Shown: positions 26,466 to 36,945 of the stretch, in pieces | Position numbering within the stretch: the stretch's first letter is position 1 | Layout: each line of letters opens with the position of its first letter | Made by a program: the position numbers and the translations under genes | Notes under the pieces: model-generated | Database searches by the model: none | What the model saw: only the letters and a program-made list of their open reading frames with translations | Told to the model about the DNA's origin: nothing | Assembly: GCF_902459705.1 (NCBI RefSeq) | Contig: NZ_CABPRU010000004.1 | Coordinates: 1-64,000 of the forward strand | DNA: 64,000 bases | Direction: 5' to 3' | Source: Pandoraea terrigena | Lineage (GTDB): Bacteria; Pseudomonadota; Gammaproteobacteria; Burkholderiales; Burkholderiaceae

Positions 26466-26529
26466 GTGCGGTAGCGGACGCGCACAGGGCGCCGGGGCCT
26501 GGCGTCCAGCCCACCCCGTCGGCGCATTC

Positions 26530-26772
26530 TCAGTGATGCCAACCCCATCCGCCGCCTCGGCCGTGCCAGCCGCGGTAATATCCGCGGCCGTAATAGCCGC
26601 CCGATATCCCAAACGTCACCACCGGCGCGGGCTCGACCGCGTAGCCCGGCGCATAGCCATAGCTGTCGTAGTAAGCGTTACCGTACGCCGGTGGGCCATA
26701 AGGCACGGCAACACAACCGGCCATCATCACCGCGACGGCAGCGCCGCCGGTCACCCAAAGTAGTCGTTTCAC
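26530..26772 (-). CDS. Small Gly/Tyr-rich lipoprotein
   Basis: An 80-residue protein. The start is GTG 26772, which follows GGGAGA at a good distance and gives a lipoprotein signal peptide (MKRLLWVTGGAAVAVMMAGC) with a proper lipobox and lipidated Cys at about residue 20. The mature part is rich in Tyr, Gly and aromatic residues (GGYYGRGYYRGWHGRGGG) and ends in WGWHH. Such proteins sit on the outer membrane; the role is unknown. In-frame ATGs upstream (26832, 26805) would spoil the signal peptide. Confidence 0.78.
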   Translation of the reverse strand: MKRLLWVTGGAAVAVMMAGCVAVPYGPPAYGNAYYDSYGYAPGYAVEPAPVVTFGISGGYYGRGYYRGWHGRGGGWGWHH

Positions 26773-26993
26773 GATAAGGTCTCCCGCATGAGCTATTTGC
26801 GTCATGTGCGAAGAGAGTCGACGATCGACCATCGGCGGTTCGTCGAGCCTCGCAGCCCATGGTTGACTTATTAGACATGCAAGTTCCCGTGAAATCCACG
26901 CAGAGCGCGGCTTCTTTGGTTACCAAACGTGACATTGGTAACTGCACCGCAATATGACGTGCGGCCGGTGCCCGGCAGGCACCCGGTCCCGGA

Positions 26994-28577
26994 TCAGAAC
27001 ACCCAGCAACGGTCGCGACCGGCGCGTTTCGCGCGGTAGAGCGCCATATCGGCACGCTCGACCATGGACATTGCCGAATCGTCGTCCTGCCACTCGGTGA
27101 TGCCGAAACTCGCCGAGAAGCGCAGCGGTGGCTCACTGCCCTCCAGCGACTCACGCTTGCAGCGCTCGCGAATGCGATCCGCCACGCGCAGCGCGTCGCG
27201 CTCGCTCGCCCCCGGCAACAGAATCGCGAACTCCTCGCCACCGATACGACCGATCAGGTCGTCGCCGCGCAACGTCGACGAACACACCAGCACAAAACGG
27301 CACAGCACCTGATCGCCGATGGCATGCCCGTAGGTGTCGTTGATGGACTTGAAGAGATCGAGATCGGCCACGATGAGGCTCATCGGCTCGTTCTTGCGTT
27401 GCGTGCTTTCCAGCAGCCGCTCGAAACGATGAAAGAAATAGCGCCGAGTCAGGCTGCCCGTCAGTTCATCGTAACTCGCCTCGAACGCCAGTTGATGATT
27501 GGCCGCGCGCAGCGCCTCGTTCGACTGACGGGCGACCTGATGCTGCGCCCGCTCGCGCCAGTAAGTCCAGATCGCGAGGGTCACAATGACGACACCGCCC
27601 AGGTATAGCAGGAAACACAACGCCAGATCCTTGGCATGCTCTCGCGTGAGCGCCTCCCAGGCGTCAACGCCTTCCACCGCATAGACGATCAGGTCGTTGC
27701 TTGAACTCGGACGCGACGCGATCACGAACGGCTTGCGGAACTCACCGAATGCCGACATCCGCGCGAGCAATTCCTGCGGCACCCAGGCGTTCGAGCGGCC
27801 CGGCGCACGCTTGAACGGCGAGATGGGCATGCGTGCGAAGTCGCGGCGCTGATACAACGCCCGCCGCTCGGCATCGGAGAGCGCCCCCAGCTTCCCGTCG
27901 AGCATGAAACGATTCTCGAAGCGGGGGTCGTTCGCCATGATGACCACGCCGTTGCCGTCTACGATGAACGATTCGCCACTGCCCACCCAATGACGCAAGC
28001 GTCGGAGTCCGATCTTGGTCATCACGACACCAACCAGCGCGCCTTGGCGATACACCGGCGCGCTGAAATAAAGGCCGGGCGCCTGTTGCTCCCAGCCCGC
28101 GGCATAGCTCTCGAAGCGTCCGCCCAACAGCGCATTGGTGACGTAGGGCATGTCGGCCACGGACTGCCCGATCGGTGTCGGCTGGTCACCGAAGTTGCTC
28201 GCGGCGACACAGACGCCGTTAGCATCGATCAGCCACACCCGGTCAACGCCAAAGTATCCCTGGGCGCCAAGCAGAAATTGGTTGGCACGATCGACGATCT
28301 CGGGGGACGGCGCCCCGCCGCCCGGCGGGCGCAGGACGTCGCTCAGCAAATCCACTTCGGCCAACGTGGACGGAATGGCGCGCACCATCGCCAGATCCGT
28401 GTTGATCGCGTGAATCATGCCGTCGGCGACACGGTCGGCCACCATTTGTCCGGCGTCGACGCTCTGGGTAAGCTTGTTACCGACCAGCGACGTGGCAGTT
28501 CGGTCCGCCGCAACCCAGCAGACGACCAGCACGCCAACCGAGACGCTGGCAGCATAAAGCCAATGCCTTATCCTCAT
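26994..28577 (-). CDS. Membrane diguanylate cyclase with periplasmic sensor
   Basis: A 527-residue protein. A membrane segment near residues 8-24 is followed by a periplasmic dCache-like sensor (about 30-300; FGVDRVWLIDANGVCVAAS is typical), a second membrane segment at about 322-342 and a cytoplasmic GGDEF domain. The active site reads GGEEF at 446-450 and is intact, so it should make c-di-GMP in response to an external ligand. It is separated by a 490-base gap from another c-di-GMP gene in the same direction. Confidence 0.9.
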   Translation of the reverse strand: MRIRHWLYAASVSVGVLVVCWVAADRTATSLVGNKLTQSVDAGQMVADRVADGMIHAINTDLAMVRAIPSTLAEVDLLSDVLRPPGGGAPSPEIVDRANQFLLGAQGYFGVDRVWLIDANGVCVAASNFGDQPTPIGQSVADMPYVTNALLGGRFESYAAGWEQQAPGLYFSAPVYRQGALVGVVMTKIGLRRLRHWVGSGESFIVDGNGVVIMANDPRFENRFMLDGKLGALSDAERRALYQRRDFARMPISPFKRAPGRSNAWVPQELLARMSAFGEFRKPFVIASRPSSSNDLIVYAVEGVDAWEALTREHAKDLALCFLLYLGGVVIVTLAIWTYWRERAQHQVARQSNEALRAANHQLAFEASYDELTGSLTRRYFFHRFERLLESTQRKNEPMSLIVADLDLFKSINDTYGHAIGDQVLCRFVLVCSSTLRGDDLIGRIGGEEFAILLPGASERDALRVADRIRERCKRESLEGSEPPLRFSASFGITEWQDDDSAMSMVERADMALYRAKRAGRDRCWVF

Positions 28578-29067
28578 CCGAAAATAAAACGCTCGTTCTA
28601 ATATTATTCACTTCTTACGTTGGCGAAATATCCACCCCATTCGTGTCGCGTTTCTGTCATTTCCCCGGACAGAAGCTCTGGTCGCGACTGGCATCCGTAG
28701 TGCCTGCGAATTACCGCCAATTCTGGTCTGCGCGTCGAACTCGTTCCCCCCTTCCCGATCCCCGGCTTGTCGCGCCCCGCGCCTTCGGATCCTGACTGCC
28801 CTGCATTGCCCACCCCGACAACGGCAGGCGGCTGACACCCTGCCGTCCTCGCCTTCAGGCATCGCCCGCGAAGGCTGGCAGCCGTCCGCTCTCGCCGCTT
28901 ATGCCGCGCATGCCGATCAGATTCATCACGAGAATTCGGCAATTTTATAGCACGCCGACGATCACACCGTACCGACGAACATCAAATCACGAATTTATTA
29001 CGAATATCTATTTAATCTATTAACTGGCCGGATACTTCCCTCGTTCCCCTCGTCCCATTGCGAGGAT
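28578..29067. other. Long gap between two c-di-GMP genes
   Basis: The right-hand part is notably AT-rich (28947-29030) and probably includes the terminator or 3' region of the GGDEF-EAL gene. The left-hand part upstream of 28577 should contain the promoter of the diguanylate cyclase. One minus-strand frame of 112 codons has no ribosome site or recognisable content. I see no clear RNA gene or repeat. Confidence 0.4.
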
Positions 29068-31338
29068 TTACTGGCAAATACCTAAACGCGCGATGACCGA
29101 ATCAAGCTGCTCGATTTCCACTGGGCGGGAGAATAAGTAACCCTGTGCGCACAGCGGCACGAAATGACGCAGCCAATCCAGTTGCCGCGCGTTCTCCACC
29201 CCCTCGACAATCAGCTCGATACCCAGCGAACGCGCGATGTTGACGATGTTCGAAATCATGAGGCACGAACGCGACGAATCGGGGATCGACTCCACGAATG
29301 AGCGATCGACCTTGAGGGTGTCGACGGGAAAACGCGTCAGGTAGGACAACGACGAGTATCCGGTACCGAAGTCGTCCAGCGCAATGCGCACTCCGGCGCG
29401 CTTGAATTGCTGGATCTTCATCTCCACGAGCGCCGGGTTCCTGACCATGACCGATTCGGTGATTTCCAGCTCCAGACGATTCGGCTCGATCGCATACGCC
29501 CTCATGAGACGCTCGACCAGCTCGCCAATATCGCCGCGCCAGAATTGCACTGACGAGACATTGACGGCCAGCCGCAGCGACGCCATCGGCGTGTCTCGCC
29601 ACGCCGCCAGTTGGCGGCACGCCTGCGTCAGTACGTACTCGCCGATGGCGACGATCTGCCCGGTCGTCTCCGCCAGGGGAATGAAGTCGCCCGCACTCAG
29701 GACGCCTCGCTCCGGGTGACGCCAGCGAATCAACGCCTCCATGCCACGCACGCAATCGGACTCGAGCGCGACGATGGGTTGATAGGCGAGGAAGAATTCC
29801 CCGTTGGCCAGCGCCTGCTCCATCTGGCGCTCCCACACAACGAGCTGATGGGCCTGATACGTCATCTGCTGTGTGTAGACGCGCACGACGCTCTTGCCAG
29901 CCTCCTTGGCCGAGTACATGGCCAGATCGGCCTTCTTGATGAGATCGGCTTCGGTTTCCTCCACCTTGGACCAAAACGTCACGCCAATGCTCGCGTGCAA
30001 CGCGAATGAGGTGCCGTCGGCCACCATCGGCGACTTGAGAGTGGCAAGCAGCGTCTCGCCCAACGGCTCGGCTTCGTCCGGCGCGCCGCCGCCTTCGAGC
30101 AGCACCATGAACTCGTCGCCGGCAAAACGCGCCAGCATCGCGCCTGGCGGCATGCGCGGGGCGAAGCGCTCGGCCACCTGTCGAATGATCTCGTCACCCT
30201 GCGTATGGCCCAGTGTGTCATTGACGCTCTTGAAGTTGTCCAGGTCGATGTGCAGCAGCGCCACCTTGCCGACCTGATCAGGCGTGGCCAGCGCGCGCCG
30301 AAGCGACTCCATCAACGCGTAACGATTGGGAAGTCCGGTGAGCGCGTCGAACGAAATCAGACGCGTGAGCTGTTGATCGCGACCGATCAGCCGCTGCATC
30401 AGGTAGGCGATCAGCGCGAAGAACACGACGAGGGCGACCGACACGAACGTCGCCATCGTCAGATAGACCCGCGTCACATGCTGGTGCTCGGCCAGCGCCT
30501 CTTCCATCGACAGGCCGACCTGAACGGCAAGTGGGTAATCGCGCAGATGACGGTAAGCCACGATGCGCTCAACGCCATCGATGGGATCGCGCTGAATGCC
30601 GGAGGTGCGTTGCGCTGCCGAGAACAGCGGCAATTCGCCCGTACCGGTGACGGCAACGCCAGCGCCGGCACTTCGCGCGAGCATCCCACCGTCGTCGGCA
30701 ACGACGGCGACCTCTCCATACTGGCCGAGTACGGCGTTTGTGTAGAAGTCCGTGGTGAAGTACGCTGGCGACTGAGACACGACCACCACACCGGCGAAGC
30801 TGCCATCGGGATGGTTGAGCCGCCGGGTGAACTGAAGCACCCACTTGTGCGATACGCGTCCAAGGACCGGATGACTGATGAACAGATTATCGTTCGCGAG
30901 TTCCTGATGCACCCGGAAGTGCTCCCGGTCGGCGATGCTGATCCCGACGCCGGCGCCCATCGTCGTGGCGACGACGGTGCCGTTCGCATCCGCCACGCTG
31001 ACCAGCACCATGAAGGGATCCATGACAGTCCCTTCGGCGAGGGACCGCTTCAGATCGAAATTCCCGTGATGTCGTTCGTACTCGTATTTCACGAAACGAG
31101 TCAGTTGATCGACCTGACGGATGGCCCGCAGCGTATGCTGCTCAAGTGCCGTCGCCACGGTCGACGCCGAGCCAGCCGCGTCGCGCAGAATAGCCTTGCG
31201 CTCGATGGCGATGCGCCAAAGCACAGCCGCCCAGACGAGGGTCAGGATCAGCAGACCGAAAATCAGAATTGCGGCAATCGAGCGATGGGGTGTCATCCAA
31301 CGCCCGCGTTGCACTCCGGTTGTGCTCGGTTCCGCCAT
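29068..31338 (-). CDS. Membrane GGDEF-EAL phosphodiesterase
   Basis: A 756-residue protein. ATG 31338 is used because AAAGGA lies upstream; a 13-codon extension is possible. It has a membrane segment at about 20-43, a periplasmic dCache-type sensor (about 50-285), a second membrane segment at about 295-320, then GGDEF (about 335-495) and EAL (about 510-745). The cyclase motif is AGDEF (406-410), probably inactive, while EAL (534-536), ITES, DDFGTGYSS and VEGVE are intact. It likely degrades c-di-GMP, perhaps with GTP binding to the degenerate GGDEF as an activator. Confidence 0.9.
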   Translation of the reverse strand: MAEPSTTGVQRGRWMTPHRSIAAILIFGLLILTLVWAAVLWRIAIERKAILRDAAGSASTVATALEQHTLRAIRQVDQLTRFVKYEYERHHGNFDLKRSLAEGTVMDPFMVLVSVADANGTVVATTMGAGVGISIADREHFRVHQELANDNLFISHPVLGRVSHKWVLQFTRRLNHPDGSFAGVVVVSQSPAYFTTDFYTNAVLGQYGEVAVVADDGGMLARSAGAGVAVTGTGELPLFSAAQRTSGIQRDPIDGVERIVAYRHLRDYPLAVQVGLSMEEALAEHQHVTRVYLTMATFVSVALVVFFALIAYLMQRLIGRDQQLTRLISFDALTGLPNRYALMESLRRALATPDQVGKVALLHIDLDNFKSVNDTLGHTQGDEIIRQVAERFAPRMPPGAMLARFAGDEFMVLLEGGGAPDEAEPLGETLLATLKSPMVADGTSFALHASIGVTFWSKVEETEADLIKKADLAMYSAKEAGKSVVRVYTQQMTYQAHQLVVWERQMEQALANGEFFLAYQPIVALESDCVRGMEALIRWRHPERGVLSAGDFIPLAETTGQIVAIGEYVLTQACRQLAAWRDTPMASLRLAVNVSSVQFWRGDIGELVERLMRAYAIEPNRLELEITESVMVRNPALVEMKIQQFKRAGVRIALDDFGTGYSSLSYLTRFPVDTLKVDRSFVESIPDSSRSCLMISNIVNIARSLGIELIVEGVENARQLDWLRHFVPLCAQGYLFSRPVEIEQLDSVIARLGICQ

Positions 31339-31558
31339 AGATCGAGATCCTTTCAGCCTTTGCATCCATGCGCGCAAAGGTCGGTGTTGGCCCGGTCGTC
31401 AGTAGGCGCCAGCGGTCGTCGCTGCCGGACACCATGGTTTCCGGCAAGTGTAAGGCAATCGCGGCGCCCCCGGAAGTCGTTCGACGCCGGCGCGAAAAGG
31501 TCGACAAGATGGCGGAGCACGTGAAAGGAAAGCGGCCGCTCGGGCGCGACCTCCCCGC

Positions 31559-31954
31559 TCAGGACTTCAACAGATCGATGATGGCTTCCAGGCGGCGACG
31601 CAGATCAACGACGTCGACCGTGGCCCCCGATTCAGCCAACGGCGCCGGCTCGCCCGCTGGCCCGGCGGCCCCACCCATTGTTCGCGGGCCGCGCGACGTA
31701 TCGGCCTCGAGACGGTTACGTGCGCCATTGATGGTGAAGCCCTGCTCGTAGAGCAGTTCCCGGATACGCCGGATCAGCAGGACTTCATGGTGCTGGTAGT
31801 ACCGTCGGTTACCACGCCGCTTGACTGGGCGCAGTTGCGTGAATTCCTGCTCCCAATAGCGCAGTACATGTGGCTTGACGCCACACAGCTCGCTCACCTC
31901 ACCGATGGTGAAGTAACGCTTTGCGGGAATCGGCGGCAAGGCAACGTGATCCAT
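31559..31954 (-). CDS. MerR family regulator next to ihfA
   Basis: A 131-residue protein with an N-terminal MerR winged helix (YFTIGEVSELCGVKPHVLRYWE) and a basic wing (RRGNRRYYQ). There is no metal-binding C-terminus; residues 85-115 are Pro, Gly and Ala-rich, and the end is a short helix. This gene follows ihfA across beta- and gammaproteobacteria, but its targets are not established. It is the last gene of the translation operon, though a terminator-like hairpin lies between it and ihfA. Confidence 0.88.
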   Translation of the reverse strand: MDHVALPPIPAKRYFTIGEVSELCGVKPHVLRYWEQEFTQLRPVKRRGNRRYYQHHEVLLIRRIRELLYEQGFTINGARNRLEADTSRGPRTMGGAAGPAGEPAPLAESGATVDVVDLRRRLEAIIDLLKS

Positions 31955-31995
31955 CGCGGCGTGAGCAGAACGGGACGACGGTTAAACTGCGGAGG

Positions 31996-32029
31996 AAAAA
32001 CCAGCGGCCGCCACAGAATGCGGCGGCCG
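31996..32029 (-). terminator. Terminator-like hairpin after ihfA
   Basis: CGGCCGCC / GGCGGCCG (32005-32012 with 32022-32029), followed on the minus strand by TGG and five T residues. It would reduce read-through from ihfA to the merR-type gene. Confidence 0.6.
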
Positions 32030-32033
32030 GGAA

Positions 32034-32426
32034 TTACTTGCTCAGCACGCCGGATTCCACCATCGACTTGAGCTTCTGGCTGGCGTGAAAGGTGACCACG
32101 CGACGTGCCGCGATCGGAATGGCCTGGCCGGTCTTCGGATTCCGGCCTGGCCGTTGCGGCTTGTCGCGCAATTGGAAGTTACCAAAGCCGGAGAGCTTGA
32201 CGCTGTCGCCGGACTCCAGCGCATCACGGATCGATTCGAAGAACGCCTCGACCATATCCTTTGCTTCGCGCTTGTTCAAGCCGACTTGCTCGAACAGCAA
32301 CTCGGCCAGCTCGGCCTTGGTCAGCGTCGGCGCTTCGGTCGAGACCTCGTTCGTGTCGCTGCGACCCAGCGCGATGCGCTGCGCCGCAAGCATGGCTTCA
32401 AATTCACCAGGATTCATTTCGTTCAT
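32034..32426 (-). CDS. ihfA: Integration host factor subunit alpha
   Basis: A 130-residue DNA-bending protein that pairs with IhfB. The HU/IHF fold begins at about residue 36 ([22 protein letters not shown]). The DNA-contacting arm contains [21 protein letters not shown]. Compared with the 99-residue E. coli protein, it has about 33 extra N-terminal residues. The start is uncertain: GTG 32435 and ATGs at 32426 and 32417 are all in frame, and no strong ribosome site decides. It lies immediately after pheT, the standard arrangement. Confidence 0.9.
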   Translation of the reverse strand: MNEMNPGEFEAMLAAQRIALGRSDTNEVSTEAPTLTKAELAELLFEQVGLNKREAKDMVEAFFESIRDALESGDSVKLSGFGNFQLRDKPQRPGRNPKTGQAIPIAARRVVTFHASQKLKSMVESGVLSK

Positions 32427-32488
32427 ACGTCCCACGCGATGGCGATGACAGTGCGATAACCCACTCGCAAGCGGATGCTTACCAAGTT

Positions 32489-34927
32489 TCAGGCGCGCAA
32501 ACGTGCGCCAAACCCTTCTACCCGTTGTACCAGTGCGTTAATAGCGCCCTGGACCGTCTCGTCCTGCAACGTACCCGAGGGGTCTTGCAGAGTAACACGA
32601 AATGCCACGCTTTTGTCCTGCGCCCCCAGCGAGCCCGACGCCGCGCCAGCCTTCGGCCGGAACTCGTCGAACAGGCGGACCGATTGCACCACGCTGCATG
32701 CCGGATCGTCGTGACGCGCCGCCAGCATGGCGTCGATCAGCCCTTGCACCGGCTGCGCCTGATCCACCACCAGCGCGATATCGCGCGTGACCGGCGGGAA
32801 CTTCGAGATGTCTTCGTAGCTCGCGACGTCGCGCACGAACAGCGCCTGCGCTTCGATCTCGAACAGCACCGGCGCATGCGGCAGGTCGTACTTCTGCTGC
32901 CAGCGCGGATGCAGTTCGCCGATGATCCCGACACGCTTGCCGTCGACTTCGATCGCCGCGCTGCGTCCCGGATGCAACGCCGGGTGGTCGGCCTTGACGA
33001 AGCGCGCCGTGCGCGGGGACAGCAGCGCTTCGAGATCGCCCTTCACGTCGAAGAAATCGACCTGACGGGTTGCCGCGCCCCACTGCTCTTCAAACACCGG
33101 GCCGTAGGCAAGGGCCGCCACCGTGAGCGGCTGGCGGTAGCCGCCAACGCTCAGCTCGCCCGAGGCGACCGTGTTGTCGCGATGGTAGGTGCGGCCGATT
33201 TCGAACACGCGAACGCGCGACGCCTTGCGATTCAGGTTGTAGCGCGTGGTCGCGATCAGGCTGCCGATGAGCGTCGAGCGCATCACCGCGAGATGGCTGG
33301 CGATCGGGTTGAGCAGCTTGATGGGCTGGTCGTTGCCGGCGAAGTCGGCTTCCCACTCGGCGTCCACAAAGCTGAAGCCAACCGTCTCGTGATAGTCGCG
33401 CGCGGCCACGGCATGGCGCACGGCATGCTGCGAGCGGCGGCCTTCCTGTGTCGGACGCATTTCGCTTGCGGCGACCGGTGGGTTGGCCGGAATGCGATCG
33501 AAACCGTAGATGCGTGCGATCTCTTCGATCAGGTCCTCTTCGATCTCGATGTCGAAGCGATACGATGGCGGCGTGACATGGAACACGCCGTCTTGCAGCG
33601 TGAACGGCAGGCCCAGCCGCGTGAAGATGGCGCTCATCTCCGCCTCGGTGACCGGCACGCCCAGAATCTTGACGGCGCGCGCCACCCGCAGGCTCACCGG
33701 CTGGCGTTCGGGCAACTTCGCAACGTGGTCCTCGAGCGGACCGGCCTGGCCGCCGCAGATGTCCAGCACCAGTTGCGTGGCACGCTCGAGCGCGCGCCCG
33801 TTGCCCGCGAAGTCGACGCCGCGCTCGAAGCGATGCGAGGCATCGCTGGTGAAGTTGTACTTGCGTGCACGGCCCTGAATCGCCTGCGGGAAGAAGAACG
33901 CGCCTTCCAGGAAGATGTTCTGCGTTTCCAGGCCCGCCTTGGTGGCGTCGCCGCCCATGATGCCGGCGAGCCCGATCGGGCCGCTGGCGTCGGTGATGGC
34001 GAGCACCGTCTCGTCGAGCGTCACGGTCTGTTCGTTGAGCAGCTTGAGCGTCTCGCCTGCACGCCCGAAGCGCACGTCGATCCCGCCTTGCAGACGATTC
34101 AGATCATAGACGTGCAGCGGCTGCCCCAATTCGAGCATCACATAGTTGGTGATATCGACCAGCGCGGAGATGCTGCGCTGACCCGCACGCTCAAGGCGCT
34201 CCACCATCCAGCGCGGCGACGCTGCGGCAGCGTTCACGTTGCGAATGATACGGCCTCCGAAGCGCCCGCATCCTTCCGGCGAACCGATGCGCACCGGCAA
34301 CGTGTCAGCGATCGTCGCAGGCTGGGCGCCCTGCCCCGGCAAGTCCTTGAGCGGCGCGCCGGTAATGGCGGCGACTTCGCGGGCGATGCCCAGCAGCGAC
34401 AGGCAATCCGCCTTGTTCGGTGTGAGCTTGACGACGAACACGGTGTCGTCGAGATCAAGATACTCGCGAATGTTCATGCCGACCGGTGCGTCGTCCGGCA
34501 GAATCATCAGACCGCCGTGGTCTTCCGAGAGCTTCAGCTCGCGTGCCGAGCACAGCATGCCGTAACTCTGCACGCCGCGCAGCTTGCCAATCTTGATCTG
34601 GAACGGGGCCCCGCCAGCCTCGGCCGGGGGCAATGCCGCGCCCACGGTCGCGCACGGCACCTTGATGCCCGGCGCCACGTTGGGCGCGCCGCACACGATG
34701 GTGAGCGTCTCGCCGGTGCCGGCATCGACCTGGCAGACATTCAGGCGGTCAGCGTCCGGATGCCGGGCGACGTCGAGCACCTTGGCCACGACCACGCCGG
34801 TAAACGGCGGGGCGACCGGGTCGGTTTCCTCGACTTCGAGCCCGGACATCGTCAGGGCGTGCGCCAACGCGTCCGTCGACAAGTCCGGGTCGACCAGGGT
34901 ACGCAGCCACGATTCGGAGAATTGCAT
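32489..34927 (-). CDS. pheT: Phenylalanyl-tRNA synthetase beta subunit
   Basis: An 812-residue subunit of the alpha2-beta2 enzyme that charges tRNA-Phe. In order: an N-terminal tRNA-binding (EMAP-like) domain at about 40-150, B3/B4 editing domain at about 210-380, B5 at about 400-475, a catalytic-like domain, and a C-terminal ferredoxin-like anticodon-binding domain at about 715-810. The length is normal. It is co-transcribed with pheS 86 bases upstream. Confidence 0.96.
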   Translation of the reverse strand: MQFSESWLRTLVDPDLSTDALAHALTMSGLEVEETDPVAPPFTGVVVAKVLDVARHPDADRLNVCQVDAGTGETLTIVCGAPNVAPGIKVPCATVGAALPPAEAGGAPFQIKIGKLRGVQSYGMLCSARELKLSEDHGGLMILPDDAPVGMNIREYLDLDDTVFVVKLTPNKADCLSLLGIAREVAAITGAPLKDLPGQGAQPATIADTLPVRIGSPEGCGRFGGRIIRNVNAAAASPRWMVERLERAGQRSISALVDITNYVMLELGQPLHVYDLNRLQGGIDVRFGRAGETLKLLNEQTVTLDETVLAITDASGPIGLAGIMGGDATKAGLETQNIFLEGAFFFPQAIQGRARKYNFTSDASHRFERGVDFAGNGRALERATQLVLDICGGQAGPLEDHVAKLPERQPVSLRVARAVKILGVPVTEAEMSAIFTRLGLPFTLQDGVFHVTPPSYRFDIEIEEDLIEEIARIYGFDRIPANPPVAASEMRPTQEGRRSQHAVRHAVAARDYHETVGFSFVDAEWEADFAGNDQPIKLLNPIASHLAVMRSTLIGSLIATTRYNLNRKASRVRVFEIGRTYHRDNTVASGELSVGGYRQPLTVAALAYGPVFEEQWGAATRQVDFFDVKGDLEALLSPRTARFVKADHPALHPGRSAAIEVDGKRVGIIGELHPRWQQKYDLPHAPVLFEIEAQALFVRDVASYEDISKFPPVTRDIALVVDQAQPVQGLIDAMLAARHDDPACSVVQSVRLFDEFRPKAGAASGSLGAQDKSVAFRVTLQDPSGTLQDETVQGAINALVQRVEGFGARLRA

Positions 34928-35013
34928 GGATCAGTTCGCTCGCAGTTAAGTCTTCACATCCGAGAGCCCGGCGGCAGCGGCGTCGCGCGCCAATCCGGGG
35001 CCATCGGCATCGA

Positions 35014-36027
35014 TTACATGAATTGGCGCAGGAAGCGCAGGTCGTTCTCGTAGAACAGGCGCAGATCCTGCACACCGTAGCGCAGCATCGTCAGACGCTC
35101 CAGGCCCGAGCCGAACGCGAAGCCGATGTAACGCTCCGGGTCGAGTCCCATATTGCGCACGACGCTCGGATGCACCTGCCCCGAGCCGGAGATCTCCAGC
35201 CACTTGCCAGCGTTCTTGCCGGTCTCGAACTGCATGTCGATTTCGGCGGACGGCTCCGTGAACGGGAAATACGACGGGCGAAAACGCACTTGAATGTCGT
35301 CGCGCTCGAAGAACTTGCGCAAGAAGTCGGTGTACACGCCCTTCAGGTCGGCGAAGCTGATGTCTTCGGCAATCCACAGGCCCTCGACCTGGTGGAACAT
35401 CGGCGAGTGTGTGGCATCGGAGTCGACGCGATACGTGCGGCCCGGCGCGATCACCTTGATCGGCGGCTTGTTCATGCGCGCGTAACGCACCTGCATCGGG
35501 CTCGTGTGCGTGCGCAGCAGCAACGGCTTGCCGGCGTCGTCATTCCCTTCGATATAGAACGTGTCCTGCATCGAACGCGCCGGGTGGTTCTCCGGGCTGT
35601 TCAGTGCCGTGAAGTTGAACCAGTCGGTTTCGATTTCGGGGCCGTCGGCCACGTCGAAACCAATGGAACGGAAAATCTGTTCAACGCGCTCCCAGGTGGT
35701 GAGCACGGGGTGCAGGCTGCCAGCGCCCAGGCCTCGGCCGGGCAGCGTGACGTCGACGGCCTCGGCGGACAAGCGCGCGTCGAGCAGCGCGTCGGCCATG
35801 GCCTGGCGGCGTGCCTGCAGGGCGCCTTCGATCTGTTGCTTGGCCGCATTGATCCGCGCGCCCTCATGCTTGCGCGCGTCGGGATCAAGCTTGCCGAGGC
35901 CCTTGAGCAACTCGGTCAGCTGGCCGGTCTTGCCAAGAAAGCGGGCTTTCTCGTTTTCCAGCGCGGCGGCGTCGGGAGCGGCGGCGAACGCACGCTGCGC
36001 TTCGCTGACGATAAGTTCCAGATCCAT
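35014..36027 (-). CDS. pheS: Phenylalanyl-tRNA synthetase alpha subunit
   Basis: A 337-residue catalytic subunit. Residues 1-90 form the coiled-coil tRNA-contacting arm, and the class II catalytic core follows (motif 2 region [15 protein letters not shown]; motif 3 [13 protein letters not shown]). An intrinsic terminator lies 71 bases upstream of the start, between rplT and pheS, so the pheST part may have its own promoter or an attenuation control. Confidence 0.96.
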   Translation of the reverse strand: MDLELIVSEAQRAFAAAPDAAALENEKARFLGKTGQLTELLKGLGKLDPDARKHEGARINAAKQQIEGALQARRQAMADALLDARLSAEAVDVTLPGRGLGAGSLHPVLTTWERVEQIFRSIGFDVADGPEIETDWFNFTALNSPENHPARSMQDTFYIEGNDDAGKPLLLRTHTSPMQVRYARMNKPPIKVIAPGRTYRVDSDATHSPMFHQVEGLWIAEDISFADLKGVYTDFLRKFFERDDIQVRFRPSYFPFTEPSAEIDMQFETGKNAGKWLEISGSGQVHPSVVRNMGLDPERYIGFAFGSGLERLTMLRYGVQDLRLFYENDLRFLRQFM

Positions 36028-36097
36028 ATGCTACAGACTCAAGTTAGGCGGTCGGAATGGCCGCATGTTCAAGCAAAAAGCGAGCGAAAAGGCAGGC

Positions 36098-36130
36098 AAA
36101 AAACAAAAGGGGGCTCCGATGAGAGCCCCC
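36098..36130 (-). terminator. Intrinsic terminator or attenuator between rplT and pheS
   Basis: GGGGGCTC / GAGCCCCC (36109-36116 with 36123-36130, six-base loop), followed on the minus strand by TTTTGTTTTTT. It lies 48-80 bases beyond the rplT stop codon and about 70 bases ahead of pheS. In E. coli pheST is attenuated by a Phe-rich leader peptide; here no Phe-rich leader frame is visible. Confidence 0.85.
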
Positions 36131-36177
36131 TCCTGGCGGATGGCGCGCGGTAAAGCGCGCGATACGCTAACTACAGC

Positions 36178-36537
36178 TTAGGCTGCGACGGCGGCTTTCA
36201 CCTGGGCGACAATCGCGGCAAACGCCGGCTTGTCGTTGATGGCCATGTCGGACAGCACCTTGCGGTCGAGTTCGATCGAGGCCTTCTTCAGACCAGCGAT
36301 GAACACGCTGTAGGTCATACCGTGCTGACGCACACCTGCATTGATACGCGCAATCCACAAGGCGCGGAACACGCGCTTCTTGTTACGGCGATCGCGATAG
36401 GCGTACTGCCCAGCGCGCATGACCGCTTGCTTGGCGATGCGGAAGACGTTATTGCGGCGGCCGCGGAAACCCTTGGCAGCAGCGATGACTTTCTTATGGC
36501 GGGCCCGTGCGGTGACCCCACGTTTGACTCGAGGCAT
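36178..36537 (-). CDS. rplT: 50S ribosomal protein L20
   Basis: A 119-residue protein of the large subunit that is needed for early 50S assembly. The very basic N-terminal half ([20 protein letters not shown] and [17 protein letters not shown]) and the C-terminal globular part have normal length. In other bacteria L20 represses its own operon by binding the mRNA upstream of rpmI. It follows rpmI by 25 bases. Confidence 0.97.
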   Translation of the reverse strand: MPRVKRGVTARARHKKVIAAAKGFRGRRNNVFRIAKQAVMRAGQYAYRDRRNKKRVFRALWIARINAGVRQHGMTYSVFIAGLKKASIELDRKVLSDMAINDKPAFAAIVAQVKAAVAA

Positions 36538-36562
36538 GTTTCTCTCCTATCTAAGTCGGGGT

Positions 36563-36760
36563 TTAAGCGAAGGGCAGCATTGCGCGTACGGAGTTCAGAT
36601 CAGACTCATGAACGCCGACGGCACCGCGCAGGTGACGCTTATTCTTGGTGGTCTTCTTCGTCAGAATGTGACGCTTGAAGGCCTGACCACGCTTGACGGT
36701 ACCGCCAGGACGCACGCGAAAGCGCTTCTTGGCACCGCTCTTGGTTTTCATCTTGGGCAT
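36563..36760 (-). CDS. rpmI: 50S ribosomal protein L35
   Basis: A 65-residue basic ribosomal protein ([16 protein letters not shown]). The length and spacing are standard. A 185-base gap separates it from infC upstream, long enough to hold an L20-type regulatory structure, although none was recognised. Confidence 0.96.
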   Translation of the reverse strand: MPKMKTKSGAKKRFRVRPGGTVKRGQAFKRHILTKKTTKNKRHLRGAVGVHESDLNSVRAMLPFA

Positions 36761-36945
36761 GAAAAACTCCGGGTTTTTAACATGATCACAGGTGTGACGC
36801 CAAAATCGCGCCCCTTGTAGAACCCGAGACCACTTGTGTTCAGGGTCAGACGGCACCCTGCATCGCTGCCGCGGCCTTACGGACCACGGCGGCAATTCCT
36901 TGCAGCCTGGCGGTATCGTTCGACACCGCCACGGCGTTACTTCTG

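Noticed and set aside
28604-28942. A 112-codon minus-strand frame between two c-di-GMP genes
   Set aside because: No ribosome site, no motif, and basic composition typical of chance frames.
32261-35053. A 930-codon open frame antisense to pheT
   Set aside because: It is a shadow of the well-recognised PheT frame, without ribosome site or motifs.
36030-36070. An 11-codon frame between the terminator and pheS as a PheM-like leader
   Set aside because: It has one Phe, lies downstream of the terminator hairpin and so cannot control it.
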